From: Antedon mediterranea
Lineage: Eukaryota > Echinodermata > Crinoidea > Comatulida > Antedonidae
Length of the DNA: 64,000 bases
Reading direction: 5' to 3'
NCBI RefSeq assembly: GCF_964355755.1
Contig: NC_092671.1
Location: forward strand, 19,804,001 to 19,868,000
Within the stretch, counting starts at the first letter, position 1; each line of letters starts with the position of its first letter. Positions 1 through 10,784 of the stretch are shown here, one piece after another. The translations under genes were made by a program, and so were the position numbers. The notes under the pieces are model-generated. The model was given only the letters and a program-made list of their open reading frames with translations, ran no database searches and was not told where the DNA came from.

Positions 1-1155
1 TAAACATTTCCGGACAAAAAGTTTTTTGGTACTTTAATGAGTAAAACGTGGTGACAAAAAGACCCTAGATATGGCATAAATCGACTCACGTACTTTCTGT
101 CCTCTTGTGAATAAGCAATAATGCTTGACTATGCGTACGACATTTTTGGTTTTACCCTTATAACAACTTCCAAGGTAATATTAACCTTTCTTTGAGATAC
201 ATTTTTAAAACCTTTTTTGTAACCTCATAATGGCCAAGGAGAGGAATTTTGTACATGAACATATGAATATGTATATTATATGTGTATTATATGAATAAAT
301 CGTAAAAAATATAAATATTGAATTTTGTCATTGCATTTCTTCAAAAAACAGACTAAACCTGTTGTCATATTTAAGCCTATTAGTCGGGTCAAAATATGAA
401 AATATAGGGCCTAACCCCTCAAAAAATGCAAGAAAAGTTTTTTTTTTATGTATTACAATAAAATAAGGTCTCAAAAAACATATATCAAAAGTTTACTCAA
501 ATTGGACTACCGCATACAGGTCAAATTAGAAATTGAAATGACGGGTACCTATCGCTTGTATGTTTAAAACAGTGAAAACTCATAAGGTATATTTTGCTAT
601 GCAAACATGACGTCACATCACTTACAAAAATAGTCATAAATACAATTATTAGATTTAGAATTAAATTTCAATTAATATATCTCTTTTATACATGTTTTAA
701 AATCCGTTAAATAATGAATGAAATAAGACAAGAGCAAGTTCCACAAATAATATTAAAATAAACTAAAATAAACAAGAAATATTTCTTACAAAAACGCCGC
801 TCGACATTTTAAAATTAATAATTGTTCTTTCTTCAGATATATTAATAATTTATAAAAAATATGTTTTTGTTACCATGGAATCGTGCAAAAAAACACAAAA
901 TCTAACATAGCTATTTAATTATAAATCACACCATGCCCATCTTGGTGGGTGTTAGTAATCTGGTTGTATTTCATTGAATAATTGATATTTCTGCTAATTT
1001 TCAACAGCATTTGAAAGAAGACATGTGTACCTTTCAACAATGTTATATTTGCCAATAAATATTAATCTACTAATTAAAAAATGGTATTTAAAAATGGTAA
1101 ATTTTGAACTTTAATGTGCTGTGTGTGTGACCTCAACATGTAGGCATGCAACTGA
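1..1155. other. AT-rich intergenic DNA, no gene seen
   Basis: No open frame with coding character and no exon-like block with splice sites was seen here. A short dispersed repeat lies near 775-812 (it contains AAATATTTCTTACAAAAACG). It recurs at about 21415-21450 and, inverted, near 40605-40640. Confidence 0.5.
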
Positions 1156-1220
1156 ATACCCTCAAAGAACTTATAAGTTCTTTGATACCCTCTAGCATGG
1201 AGTTTATTCCATGCCTCTAG
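1156..1220. repeat. two adjacent mini-palindromes flanked by direct repeats
   Basis: The 8-mer ATACCCTC occurs at 1156-1163 and 1185-1192. Between the copies is a palindrome centred at about 1173; positions 1162-1185 form a perfect 24-bp palindrome with arm TCAAAGAACTTA. Immediately after, the 7-mer CCTCTAG occurs at 1189-1195 and 1214-1220 and flanks an 18-bp hairpin (CATGGA, 6-nt loop, TCCATG). The layout is that of two tiny insertions, each with its own target duplication. Templated repair would give a similar structure. Confidence 0.75.
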
Positions 1221-2536
1221 AGACAACGTGACTTCACGGTGGTACACAAGTGAGAAGTATGTTGGTTCGCGTCAACCAATCAAAGGACGAGAATCCAAAA
1301 TCGTTCAACCGTGAACCCTCATAGACTCTCTTTTCCCAGACGTTTTTTGGGTCCAGAGGCTGGGATCTATAAATTATAGTCGAGTTTACAAATTCCCCAA
1401 AACTGTCGGCCTTTATAGCTACCGCGATGATAAAGCTTCTTAATGAGTATGTCCTCTTGGGACATTGCTGGCTAAAGCCGCGGCGCGAAAAATACAAGAA
1501 TCACGAAAAGCAACATATTTCATATGCTTCACATAATAATTAACTTATGTTTAGTAGTCTTTGTACGCACTACAATGTGACGGAAAAGTGGAGAATCTGA
1601 TTGGTAGCAATACATAAAGATACGGTGCCAGCCAAAAATAATGATAATTATCATTATTTAAATAACATTTAATATTCTTTTTCAAATTGCTCTAATCAAA
1701 TGAAAAAATGCATTCCATGAGCAAACTGACGTAGAATTAATTGGCCTAGGAACATGACTTATTTAAAAAAGTCAACATAGAACTTAGTATTATATTACCT
1801 ATAGTCTTAATAATTATTAATTAATATAAATGTTTAAAAAAAATATTTATGTTAATTATTCTTTCATGTCAACAAATGTAGTTGAGTTACTCTTTTGTGA
1901 TTTTCTTTCTATATAATTGACAAAAAAAGAAGAGTAAAACTGATATACCTAATATTATAGTGATATAATTAAAAAGAAACTTTCTACACAATAAAGAGTA
2001 CATATAAGTTATATATACTACTAAAGGTGTGAAAATCAAAATCATATTAATTATCTACACACGAGAAGAGCTAAAACAATAACACGTTTTGTTGATTATC
2101 TCAAAACTTTGCTTTATGCAGTGGACAGGTTGTCAAATGCTTGCTGGCGGTGTAAAAAAAAAGATATATATATAGCTAGGGACCTAGCTAGCTAGTAGGA
2201 CTCTAGTTAGGCCTATCAAGGCCTACTAATACTCTTTTATCGGTGTAACTTCTAATGCTTTCATAAAATGAACATTAAATGCACAAATAAAACAAACTAA
2301 GTCTAGGTCGGCTCCTTTCTCCTCTACACACTCTATCTAGGCCTCACTAGCTAGTAGGGTGCATTATTATTAACATTATTAATTATTTATATATTATATT
2401 TATTATACTGTTACCATCAAAATTGATAATAATTTGTGTAAATAGATAGGATTTGGTTTAATTATGAAGATAATTTTACAAACATGATTTCATTAAATCT
2501 CGCGTACTTTTTGATTGTGCACCGTGAAAAGCTTAT
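1221..2536. other. intergenic DNA with dispersed-repeat fragments
   Basis: No supported gene. About 1305-1385 is the inverse of a block at about 40228-40300; both share GACCCAAAAAA and GTCTGGGAAAAGAG. A perfect AT-rich palindrome (arm AAATAATGATAA) lies near 1636-1659. About 2460-2530 resembles 41375-41450 (both hold CATTAAATC/CGTTAAATC followed by GTGAAAA). These look like pieces of one interspersed repeat family. Confidence 0.45.
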
Positions 2537-2869
2537 AGACAGGCAGCCCAGAGACATTTGGTTAGATGAGCTAGGTACCAATATCTGACTATTTAAGTGT
2601 TTTGGGAGTCACTTGAAGTCAATGAAAATGGGAGTCTGCCGGGTACCCCCTGCTGCGTCTAGACCGGGGGGACCCCGAAACGTGCTAAAAAATCGACCCA
2701 GGTTAGATGAGAGAGATACCACTTAATTTTACCACCATGGGATGCCCATTGGCATCCTTATACCAGTATCACAAACGACAGACTTTTTCTCTGCTGCAAA
2801 AGGCCCGCCAGACCCTTCCCCCCCCCGAGGGAGGGCCTAAAAAGGGGTTAGCATAGATGAGTGAGGTAC

Positions 2870-3195
2870 CACTCAAAATCAATTCCAAACGAACAAGTTG
2901 TGTTCATACAATACTAAATGGATAACAACAGACTAATTGTCTGCTGCACCGCAAGTGCCAGACACCCTAAAGTTAGACTAGAGACCCCCCTTCCCCCAAC
3001 TAGCCCAGCTTAGATATTGTAGATACCACCAACAACCAGTGTTATATGATTTAGCACATTGTAAACAATACCAAATGACCTATTACAGACTATCTGTACA
3101 CTGCCTCGGCCCTGGTAGACCCCTCTAAAGTTAGACTGGAGACCCCATTTACCCCAAGTATAGCCTACCTTAGATATTGTAGATACCACCAGCAG
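2870..3195. repeat. internal minisatellite of the fold-back element
   Basis: Roughly 170-bp degenerate units, each with TTAGATATTGTAGATACCAC, a CA-rich stretch and TAAAGTTAGACTGGAGACCC. Inverted relatives fill 42190-42720 in the second copy. Confidence 0.6.
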
Positions 3196-3879
3196 CAAAA
3201 AAAAACACCCAAAATAACATGTTTAATTGAATAAAGTTTAACTTTAATCGAACTAACACAAAACAATTGAAAATATATCTCATCAATGACGATAAAATGA
3301 CCATTACCATTCTAAAGAGAAAAATAGTTTAAGAGTTTCATTTAAAACTTATATAAGCCATGTTATATAACAAGTACGGATTTGGGTAAATTTAGCATTC
3401 CTAGCCTTTGGATGTCAAAGATACATTCGTCTGTAACTCTTGGACCTACTTTAAGAGAAAGCTTAGTAATCACCTTAATCAAATTCAGGATTGTAGTAAC
3501 TTAATCTAAAGTGATTTGATTAATTAATAGTGGGTAATTTTAAATGCTGTATATTATAATCTTAATCCTGTATTCATATTTATATATATATATTTATATA
3601 GATGCGTTGAGGCTGCAAAAGTGCTCAATTGGAATCAAGAGCGAATATTTAAGATGGAACACAGACGTCTATTACACTGTGTTTCACGTTAAACGATCTT
3701 CAGATAAGACTGAACAATACCGTATCTCGATAGAAAAAAATATTATTATTATAATAATTATAATTATAATTATATATATATTATATATATATATATATTT
3801 TTTATGTAGTTTATTTATGTAGATATGTAGTACTGTATCTATTAAAAATGTACTTGAACAAAATTAGTATAATCTTTTA
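3196..3879. other. AT-rich spacer with simple repeats
   Basis: No gene seen. It has a TA-rich microsatellite at about 3735-3800. The open frame across it encodes mostly Ile and Tyr runs and is not credible. It lies between the left part of the fold-back element and the Penelope copy. Confidence 0.4.
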
Positions 3880-6045
3880 CAAAAATGCTTGTCAACTCAA
3901 TGAGATCCAAATTGGCAATTGCCGCAAAATCCTCACTGAGTTTGACGTTGAAATTCACTCTAGAACTAAGAAGTTAAAAAGAGAACTTCCTGCATCCGGG
4001 TTTCAAAACAAACTCAGGATTATTGACAATGATTACCGTAAGCAATCAACGGAAATGGCCTGAAGGGGACATCACAAATGTGGTCTACCTGCAGACTCTG
4101 CCCCAAACCAAGGCAGGTCGGCGCACAACAACGATCTTTGGATATAGAGTCTTTCTCTAGAAGATTACGATTACGTGAATATTTTGCTGATTCAGACAGC
4201 AGCACCACGCAAAACGAAGGCGACGTTAACAAATTTAAACCAACTAGTTCCTGGAATCCACCTAAAAATCGTCCAGCTTTAGAAACATTTATCCAGGCTA
4301 TTGAGGAGGATGTACAAAACTACGTCCCGAGTCCAGATAGATAAACGTGACAATCTCTCAAAACAAGAGAGGCAGGCCATTGCCAAGTTGCGTCAGCGTA
4401 ATGATATCATCATTAAACCCGCTGATAAAGGTTCTGCCATTGTTGCTATGGACATCAAATTTTATGAAGAGGAATCCTTAAGACAGCTAAACAATCCTCT
4501 TCATTATATATCGTAAACGGATCCCACCCCGGAAATTACGGATAAGGTGGCCAAATCTGTTTCTGTGATGGTGTAAAAACACTCCATCGATCCTAAGATT
4601 GGACTTCATTTGGCACAGGTCAATCCAGTTCCAGGCAGATTTTATTTCCTACCTAAAATCCACAAAACAGGCAATCCTGGTAGACCCATTATTTCGGGCA
4701 ATGGCACTGCTACAGAGACAATTTCTGAATATGGGGATGATTTACTTAGACCATATGTGACTGATCTACCTTCATACATTCAGGACTCCACGGACTTTAT
4801 CCGCAAAATTAACCAAATTAAAAATTAACATAATAATTCTGTTCTGGCTACATTAGATGTTTCATCATTGTATACTAATATCCCTCACGAAGAAGGAGCC
4901 GACGCATGTATTTTAAATTACAAACAAATTACAGGCAAAACGCCTACTAAAGCTCATTTATGAGAACTGGTCATGTTGATTTTAACAACAATTTTATTTT
5001 TGGAAATGACCATTACCTTCAAATTCATGGCACAGCGATGGGCACAAAAATGGCGCCATCTTTTGCAAATTTATTTATAGGGACAATTTGAGGCCAAATT
5101 TCTGTCCCTCCAAACTTATAAACCACTTTTTTGGTTTTATTTATTTATTCAAGATCTAACAGTGTAAAGAAAAAACAGGATCGCCATAAATAAAAAAATA
5201 TATAGATACATTGACGACATCTTCATGATCTGGACCCATGGTGAAGATAATTTGGAATTTTTTCTTCTCAATATTAATTCAGCCCACCCAACTATCAAAT
5301 TTACAGCTACCAAATCCACTAGTAGCGTTGATTATTTTACGTAAACCCACGGATAAAAATATGTACCTGCTCCCTAGCAGTTGTCATCCCCAATACTGTA
5401 CTAAAAACATACCGAACAGTAAAGCATTACGTATCAGACATCTGTTCTTCAGATTTAGATTTTCAGAATCGTACCGAAGAACTAACCGGACATCTCCGGA
5501 ATAGAAATTACAAGAAGGAATACATCGAAACTGCTATAAAGAAAGCAAAAGATATTCCTCGATGTCAAACACTGACGTACAAACTACGTCAGCCAAGTTC
5601 GACCAAAGTGCCATTGGTCAAAACCTATCGCCCTAGGTTGCCTCCATTACGGGTTATTTATTTATTTAGAAACATATGCCCATTCTACAATCCACAGAAC
5701 GTCTCAGAACTGTTTTTCCGGAACCAACCATTATTGCATTTCGTAGACCTCCCAACCTTCGTGATATATTAGTCAGATCCAAATTTAATTGAAATCTCAT
5801 ATTCTAATGAAACAGTTCATTGATATTAAGTTAGTTTATACTATCAAACTAGTTTGACAAAAAAAAAGTCACCTTTGAGGCAAATCTTGCAAAACTTGTT
5901 CATTGGTTGATTCTAATGAAAAATTTAAGAGTAACCAAACTGGCCGCATTTTTCGGATAAGACAATCAATTAATTGTTTAACCAAAAACGTCATTTATCT
6001 CATATACTGTAATATTTGTGGAAAACAGTACGTCGGAGAAACAAA
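3880..6045 (+). pseudogene. degenerate Penelope-like element, copy 1
   Basis: Decayed Penelope-like retroelement, closely related to the copy at 46.6-49.9 kb but on the other strand. Recognisable pieces in order are: the N-terminal region from CQLNEIQIGNC; the RT entry segment FYFLPKIHKTGNPGRPIISG (about 4640-4700); the motif-A region SSLYTNIPHEEGAD (about 4865); the motif-B region with [12 protein letters not shown] (about 5045); the YIDDIF-like catalytic region (about 5210); and the start of the GIY-YIG endonuclease (VIYLIYCNICGKQYVGET, about 5990-6045). It has many stops, frameshifts and insertions, for example a TTTATTTATT-bounded insertion at about 5132-5198. It lacks about 190 bp near 4075, and homology stops inside the endonuclease. 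It is non-functional. It is useful as the uninterrupted comparison site for the mini-palindrome at 47.77 kb. Confidence 0.85.
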
Positions 6046-6407
6046 AAAAAATAAAAATTACCCGAATCTGTACTTGTTATATATATTTGGCTTATATAAG
6101 TTTTAAGTAAAACTCTTAAACAATTTTTAGCGGGCCTTTTCTTTTGCAGCAGAGAAAAAGTGTGTCGTTTGTGATACTGGTATAAGGATGCCAATGGGCA
6201 TCCCATGGTGGTAAAAATAGGTGGTATCTCTCTCATCTAACCGGGGTCGAATTTTTAGCACGTTACGGAGTCCCCCTGGTCTAGACGCAGCAGGGGGTAC
6301 CCGGCAGACTCTCGTTTTCATTGACTTAAAGCGACCCCCCAACACACTTAAATAGTCAGATATTGGTACCTAGCTCATCTAACCAAATTTCTCTGGGCTG
6401 CCGGTCT

Positions 6408-7427
6408 ATTATTATATGGATTCCTTTTCACATTATATTTTTCCTATTAGTTTAAGGCAGAAACTATTAGAGGGCTGTGCATATATCCTGAAAATTCATG
6501 ATGCATGCCAGACGTCATACTTGCAAAACACAGTCTCTGATGCACGTTCGCAGTGCAGATCGGCGTTACTGTACTTTCTCTCGATGTTGTTAAAGACACT
6601 AGACCTGCAATTTTTTGACGTTTTCTAAAAATAATGCATATACATAACTTTAAAAACATTAAACCAGGTCATTTCTTGTATTCAATGTGCGTTCTATTAA
6701 GGTTAATTATGATAACAAGCGAAAAACAATGCACTACCTAAGTAGCTCGCGTTGAAAGTTCTCTCGTAGACGTTTCTAGGCCTAGCTTAGTTGGGCTTAG
6801 TTTTGTAGGTCTAGCTGGATGTCTAAAAAATAAATATTTCAGAAAATAAGCAACATTATACATATATTATAACGTTTTTATTTATTTTGTTTTTTGCATT
6901 AGCAGTTCCAAAGATTTCCCCATGTATTATAATTTATGTTATGTCTGAAAGTGCAAACATGAAAAATGCATGTCATTTTAGTGTCAAATTCTTAATCAAT
7001 TTCATTTACACTAAATTTGTAATACTACGTACGTATGTGCGGCTACATGGTTGGTGAGGGCTTTTGCAGCAGCTACCTAGCTAGCAGTGCGACGAGAGAT
7101 CATTTTCGATTACCGCGTGAAAACTATTTCCAGAGTTTTTCGTCACATCATGGATAATTCATGTATGGTTTCAAGCCCTCTAGGATGGAAATAATAACTT
7201 CCTGGTTATTATACAGAATGCTCATAGATTGACATGTATTTACACAATGCTCTGTATTTTATATTTGCACAATTATAGGCCTAATCATTATATAAATAAG
7301 TATCTTAAAACCCTTAAAATACAACAATCTATTTTATCTATATACAAAGATGCGACAAAAAAAAAATGCAAACAATTCCTACATAATGAGCAAAACTAAT
7401 GTATGCAATAAGAGAAACATTATTAAA
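6408..7427. other. intergenic DNA with a dispersed repeat block
   Basis: No supported gene. About 6605-6840 is the inverse of sequence at 40600-40760 and about 39720-39800; both share TAATGCATATACA, AAAACATTAAACCAGGTCAT and CTTAGTTTTGTAGG. This marks an interspersed repeat family also seen near 1.3 kb and 41 kb. Confidence 0.5.
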
Positions 7428-7687
7428 TTACGGCGCATAGACTGGTGGTGGTGCAGAGTAGGTACTATTTACTGCTGGATCAGGTCTCCCGTACGGTTGG
7501 TGACATACACCTTCGTTGGTGGTGAAAGACATGACGGGATTTGTAGATGGTGTGGTAACCGGCATAGCAGTTCTTGCTTTTTTTCTTCCCTTGGCCTCTT
7601 TAACGCACATGAGAACCAGAAAGATGAATATCAGAACTCCAAATAACACTCCAAACACAATTCCTACTATCTCTCCAGCGGTTAAAT
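7428..7687 (-). CDS. exon 4: transmembrane segment and cytoplasmic tail
   Basis: A T-rich acceptor ends TTTTTTTCAG. It encodes a membrane span (EIVGIVFGVLFGVLIFIFLV), a basic stop-transfer (KGRKKAR) and a Pro/Thr-rich tail ending PPPVYAP, then TAA. Confidence 0.85.
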
Positions 7688-9207
7688 CTGAAAAAAAATA
7701 AAACAATAAACAAACATTTTCAACATTTTAGAAATTAGATATATAGCAATGTAGGGCACAACATTTGCTATTACATACCTTCCTCGTCTGAATTATCTCC
7801 GCAATTATTGTGATCATCTTCAACCAAGTCATGATCGATGCAATGATTGTTGTTGCATTTAAACTCAACGGTATGATCTACAATTAAACGTATCGGTTGC
7901 ATTTAAAACTGTAATTATTGTGTGTATATATATTAGTAAACAATAAGTAATTACTCGGATTGGATTATATAAACCGAAACAACAACAAGACTTACTTGAA
8001 TTACAAATGCTAAAGGAAGTGAATGCAATCTTAAATCCTTTGTATCTGAACGTATTATCAGAATAGAATTCCACATAAATAGAATTGCCGGAAGAGTAGT
8101 ATGGTTTTGGTAATCCAGAGCCACAAAGGCCGTAGCTTGGGGTCATTAATCCCCCCAACTGACGACCCGGCCCATCATAGATTGTTATTCGATCATTACA
8201 ACCTCCATACGGGTTTGTTTCTACGGCAAGCCGTTCAAAATTAAGTAAGATTCTCCTGGATGAGTCCGTTGTAATAGTCAGGGCGTCAAAAGCATTGTTG
8301 TAGTAGTTTGATGATCTTTGGGAATATAGAATACCGGCTCCAGTGGTCATCTTATATTCTATTTTTTCAGATTGACTGTAGTCACTGAGATACAAAATGT
8401 TATACTCTGAAATATTTGGAAAATCCAATTTCTGTGTTAATAAGAAGTTACATGTGATGTAAACAATATTAATAAGGGTGGCAGTGATAAGGATGTTGAT
8501 AGTGAATGAATCATTTTGAACACGACCCGCAAAGCCAATAGTACCAGTAGTTACGAATATAAAGATATAACTAGATTGTGACGGTTGTATAATACACATA
8601 ATGTTATCTTATTACTATTACATACTGAAAGATCAGTCTACGAATATTGAACACAGTTCCGGATTTAATAATGATTTTAAAAGCATTTTATTTAGGTTGC
8701 CTTTCAACTATACGTTTAAACTGGCCTCAAATCAAGTTTACAATTCACATACAATTATACCATGGACTCCATGATTATACAAATGAGAAAAGTAACGTTG
8801 TGTGAAGAGACAAAGTGAGTCGTCGGTTTTTAATTTTGGTCGTCTAATTCAAATTATATAATAATTTGGTAATGAGTAAGAAATATTCACAAACAAAACA
8901 GAATAATACACCATTGTTATTGTATAGAAAGAGAATAGATTTATATATGTTTTTGTATTTTGTTTTAAATAAACCAATACTTTAGATCATCTTCTAATTA
9001 TTTAATGTATTATGATTTGTAACTAAATATATTTATTAAAAAAACAGTATCAAAATACCTTTTTCGTTTTAGCCAAAATTATGTACTATAACAATGAAAG
9101 AAAAACATAATGAACAAATACTGTATATAACACTTACCGGCATTGGTTACTGACAAGACAATCGTATATAACACAAATGTACGACAAATGATGTTTAAAC
9201 CTGCCAT
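7428..9207 (-). CDS. CUB + LDLa single-pass membrane protein, 4 exons, complete
   Basis: Four exons join in one frame: 9207-9138, 8406-7996, 7877-7779 and 7687-7428. They total 840 nt, or 279 residues plus stop. All junctions are GT-AG with phase 1. Order: signal peptide (residues 1-23), a CUB domain (about 40-155), a partial LDL-receptor class A module, one membrane span, and a cytoplasmic tail ending APPPVYAP, which contains PPVY, a WW-domain ligand type. The CUB keeps the second cysteine pair (GGCNDRITIYDG and LCGSGLP) but lacks the first. The LDLa keeps CGDNSDEE (calcium-site acids) but lacks the cysteines expected at positions 4 and 6, which are normally disulfide partners. Probably a surface receptor or adaptor whose tail recruits WW/Nedd4-type proteins; that role is inferred. 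I recognise no specific orthologue. Confidence 0.85.
7779..7877 (-). CDS. exon 3: partial LDL-receptor class A module
   Basis: The acceptor is AATTGTAG|ATCATAC and the donor GAAG|GTATGT. It encodes VEFKCNNNHCIDHD and then NNCGDNSDEE. The acidic calcium-binding end is intact and two cysteines are absent. Confidence 0.8.
7996..8406 (-). CDS. exon 2: CUB domain
   Basis: The acceptor is ATATTTCAG|AGTATA and the donor CAA|GTAAGT. It encodes the CUB core with GGCNDRITIYDGPG and the end strand GNSIYVEFYSDN followed by FRYKGFKIAFTSF. 411 nt preserves phase 1. Confidence 0.85.
8600..9137. other. intron 1 of the CUB gene, AT-rich
   Basis: The intron runs 8407-9137. Nothing beyond AT-rich intronic sequence is seen. 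The open frame that extends exon 2 upstream past 8406 is intronic read-through. Confidence 0.55.
9138..9207 (-). CDS. exon 1: signal peptide of the CUB-LDLa protein
   Basis: ATG at 9207-9205 opens MAGLNIICRTFVLYTIVLSV, a hydrophobic signal sequence, then TNA. The donor is CCG|GTAAGT at 9138, phase 1. The join to exon 2 gives Glu-Tyr-Asn. Confidence 0.8.
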
Positions 9208-9284
9208 AACTAAAGGCTATCGTATAGTGTACGTCTTTACTAAATACTGCATTTCACCACTAATGGCTTTTTGAAAGAATACAA

Positions 9285-9311
9285 ATCGGACTTTGTAATA
9301 CAAAGTCCGAT
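9285..9311. repeat. 27-bp palindrome
   Basis: Perfect 13-bp arms (ATCGGACTTTGTA) around one A. It lies just upstream of exon 1 of the CUB gene. Unlike the mini-palindromes elsewhere in the window, no flanking direct repeat was found. The rest of 9208-9750 shows nothing. Confidence 0.7.
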
Positions 9312-9750
9312 GTGATGTAAATAGTACAGAAAGTACTTCTAAATAATTGATAAATATGTGTGTTTAACTTGGACAGGGTTACAATTAATTTAAATCAGAA
9401 GGCTGAAATGTTTGCGGAGCTTTGGATATTATCAATCATACATTATAATTAGTCCAATGCCCCACAAGCACTTTGAATGACGCCGCCAGAAATTTTAACA
9501 ACATCACATCTTCAGTTTATTATTATAATATACTTTACACCTATATCTCTCTGATTATTACTCCTTAATTTGCATATTTTGTTATTAACTATCTTGACAA
9601 ATCAAAATATTGATGTTTGTGATGTATGGTGAATTAACCAAATTAATACTGTATTTTGAACACGTTACCAGGAAGAGTTAGATTATCACGCGCAAACACG
9701 TACATTCTTGCGTGGAAATTGGAATACGCCATCTTATATTTAAGATAATT

Positions 9751-9898
9751 ATTTTGACACATGTGAGCCCGATAAACAAAAACAAGGAAACAAGTATTGG
9801 TTGTAAAGTTATTTAATATGAATGGCAAGTCATCGTTGCAGCATGCACGTAAAAGGAAAACATAAAAAAGGAACATTGGGATGCTCTGAAAGGGCCAA
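9751..9898 (-). repeat. split direct repeat B2
   Basis: 148 bp matching 10076-10223 at a constant offset of 325 bp. Terminal repeat at the 3' end of the Ngaro-like element. Confidence 0.85.
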
Positions 9899-9954
9899 AA
9901 CACATGTCTCAAAATCGTAATTGAAAACAAAATAAAGAGGGAGTGGAGGGAGGG

Positions 9955-10077
9955 AAGTGAAAATTATTTTACTTAGCCAAAAACTGGCGTGGTAATCTGT
10001 TGACAGCGTGAGGTGAAGAGGATGAGATGCTCACGCTGTCAAAAGATGATTGCGAGGGCGCCCCGCAATCACGTGAT
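9955..10077 (-). repeat. split direct repeat A2
   Basis: 123 bp matching 16597-16719. It contains an inverted pair (TGACAGCGTGAG and CTCACGCTGTCA) and a GC-rich near-palindrome (GATTGCG to CGCAATC). These could be recombinase binding arms; that is inference. It abuts B1 with a 2-bp overlap. Confidence 0.85.
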
Positions 10078-10223
10078 TTTGACACATGTGAGCCCGATAA
10101 ACAAAAACAAGGAAACAAGTATTGGTTGTAAAGTTATTTAATATGAATGGCAAGTCATCGTTGCAGCATGCACGTAAAAGGAAAACATAAAAAAGGAACA
10201 TTGGGATGCTCTGAAAGGGCCAA
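10076..10223 (-). repeat. split direct repeat B1
   Basis: 148-bp partner of 9751-9898, adjacent to A2 as in circular-junction-derived B1A2 of Ngaro/PAT elements. Confidence 0.85.
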
Positions 10224-10301
10224 CACAGTTGGCAACGAAGGGGCCAACGAAGCAGCCCAAATTAAGTGCAGGTAGAACCGATGACAAGCCATTCAGATGA
10301 T

Positions 10302-10736
10302 GGTGCAACATATGTTGACACCCAGAACGTATAGAAACTATCTACATAGTCTACCTGGAGCAACATGTGTTGACTCCAGTACCCGGTTGACCATTAGCGC
10401 CTGATAGGTGGAGCAACCAAATATTGACATCGAAAAACGTATAGAAACACCTACATTAGTCTACCTGGAGCAACATGTGTTGACTCCAGTACATGTTTAA
10501 ACATTTTAATTAGGTAGGCAGTGTAATCAAATGTTGGCACTGAAAAACGTATATAAACAATCTACATTCGTCTGCCTGGGGCATCATGTGTTGACTCCAG
10601 TACGCGTTTGAGAATTGAGTTTAATAAACGGTGCAACACCGAAAACATATAAATAACTTATAAGTCTACCTGGAGCAACGTGTTGACTCCGATTGAACAT
10701 ATGATTATAATTGGCGGTGCAACCTATGCTGTCACC
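10302..10736. repeat. array of alternating imperfect palindromes
   Basis: A roughly 110-bp repeat, about four copies. Two stem types alternate. Type 1 has GGTG/CACC ends (10302-10322, 10630-10640, 10715-10736) or CAGTG/CACTG ends (10519-10542). Type 2 has CTGGAG/CTCCAG ends (10355-10379, 10465-10489, 10576-10600, and a worn one at about 10670-10690). Inner arms CAACA/TGTTG are shared. Changes in one arm are matched in the other. It lies between the recombinase remnant and B1, in the element's 3' region. Confidence 0.8.
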
Positions 10737-10784
10737 GAAAGAAAACAAAAATAAAATAAGTAAAACGATATACAGAAAAAATAA

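Larger units (their letters stand above)
2537..6407. mobile_element. fold-back element, copy 1, with a nested Penelope insertion
   Basis: The left arm (2537-2809) and right arm (about 6130-6407) are inverted copies starting AGAC(A/C)GGCAGCCCAGAGA. Inside the left arm the pattern TTAGATGAG, GGTACC and the stretch around GGGATGCCCATTGGCATCC are all mirrored on the right. Interior to the left arm is a degenerate minisatellite (about 2870-3190) built around TTAGATATTGTAGATACCAC and TAAAGTTAGACT. A second copy of the family is at 41975-43124 with the same arms and minisatellite, so this is an element rather than a local inversion. A 3-bp TTA may flank both ends if the terminus is TAGAC. No coding capacity of its own was seen. 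Confidence 0.75.

Noticed and set aside
1234-1497. 87-codon minus-strand frame
   Set aside because: Part of it is a dispersed repeat also found near 40.25 kb, and no domain or splice sites support it.
1636-1659. AT-rich 24-bp palindrome AAATAATGATAA
   Set aside because: Low complexity and no flanking direct repeat.
3544-3822. 92-codon frame rich in Ile and Tyr
   Set aside because: Produced by TA-rich simple sequence.
9285-9311. 27-bp palindrome as another TSD-flanked mini-palindrome
   Set aside because: The palindrome is real but no direct repeat flanks it. It could equally be a regulatory or chance hairpin.
9643-9930. 95-codon minus-strand open frame
   Set aside because: It overlaps the B2 terminal repeat and its flank. 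The same sequence in B1 is not part of a longer frame.
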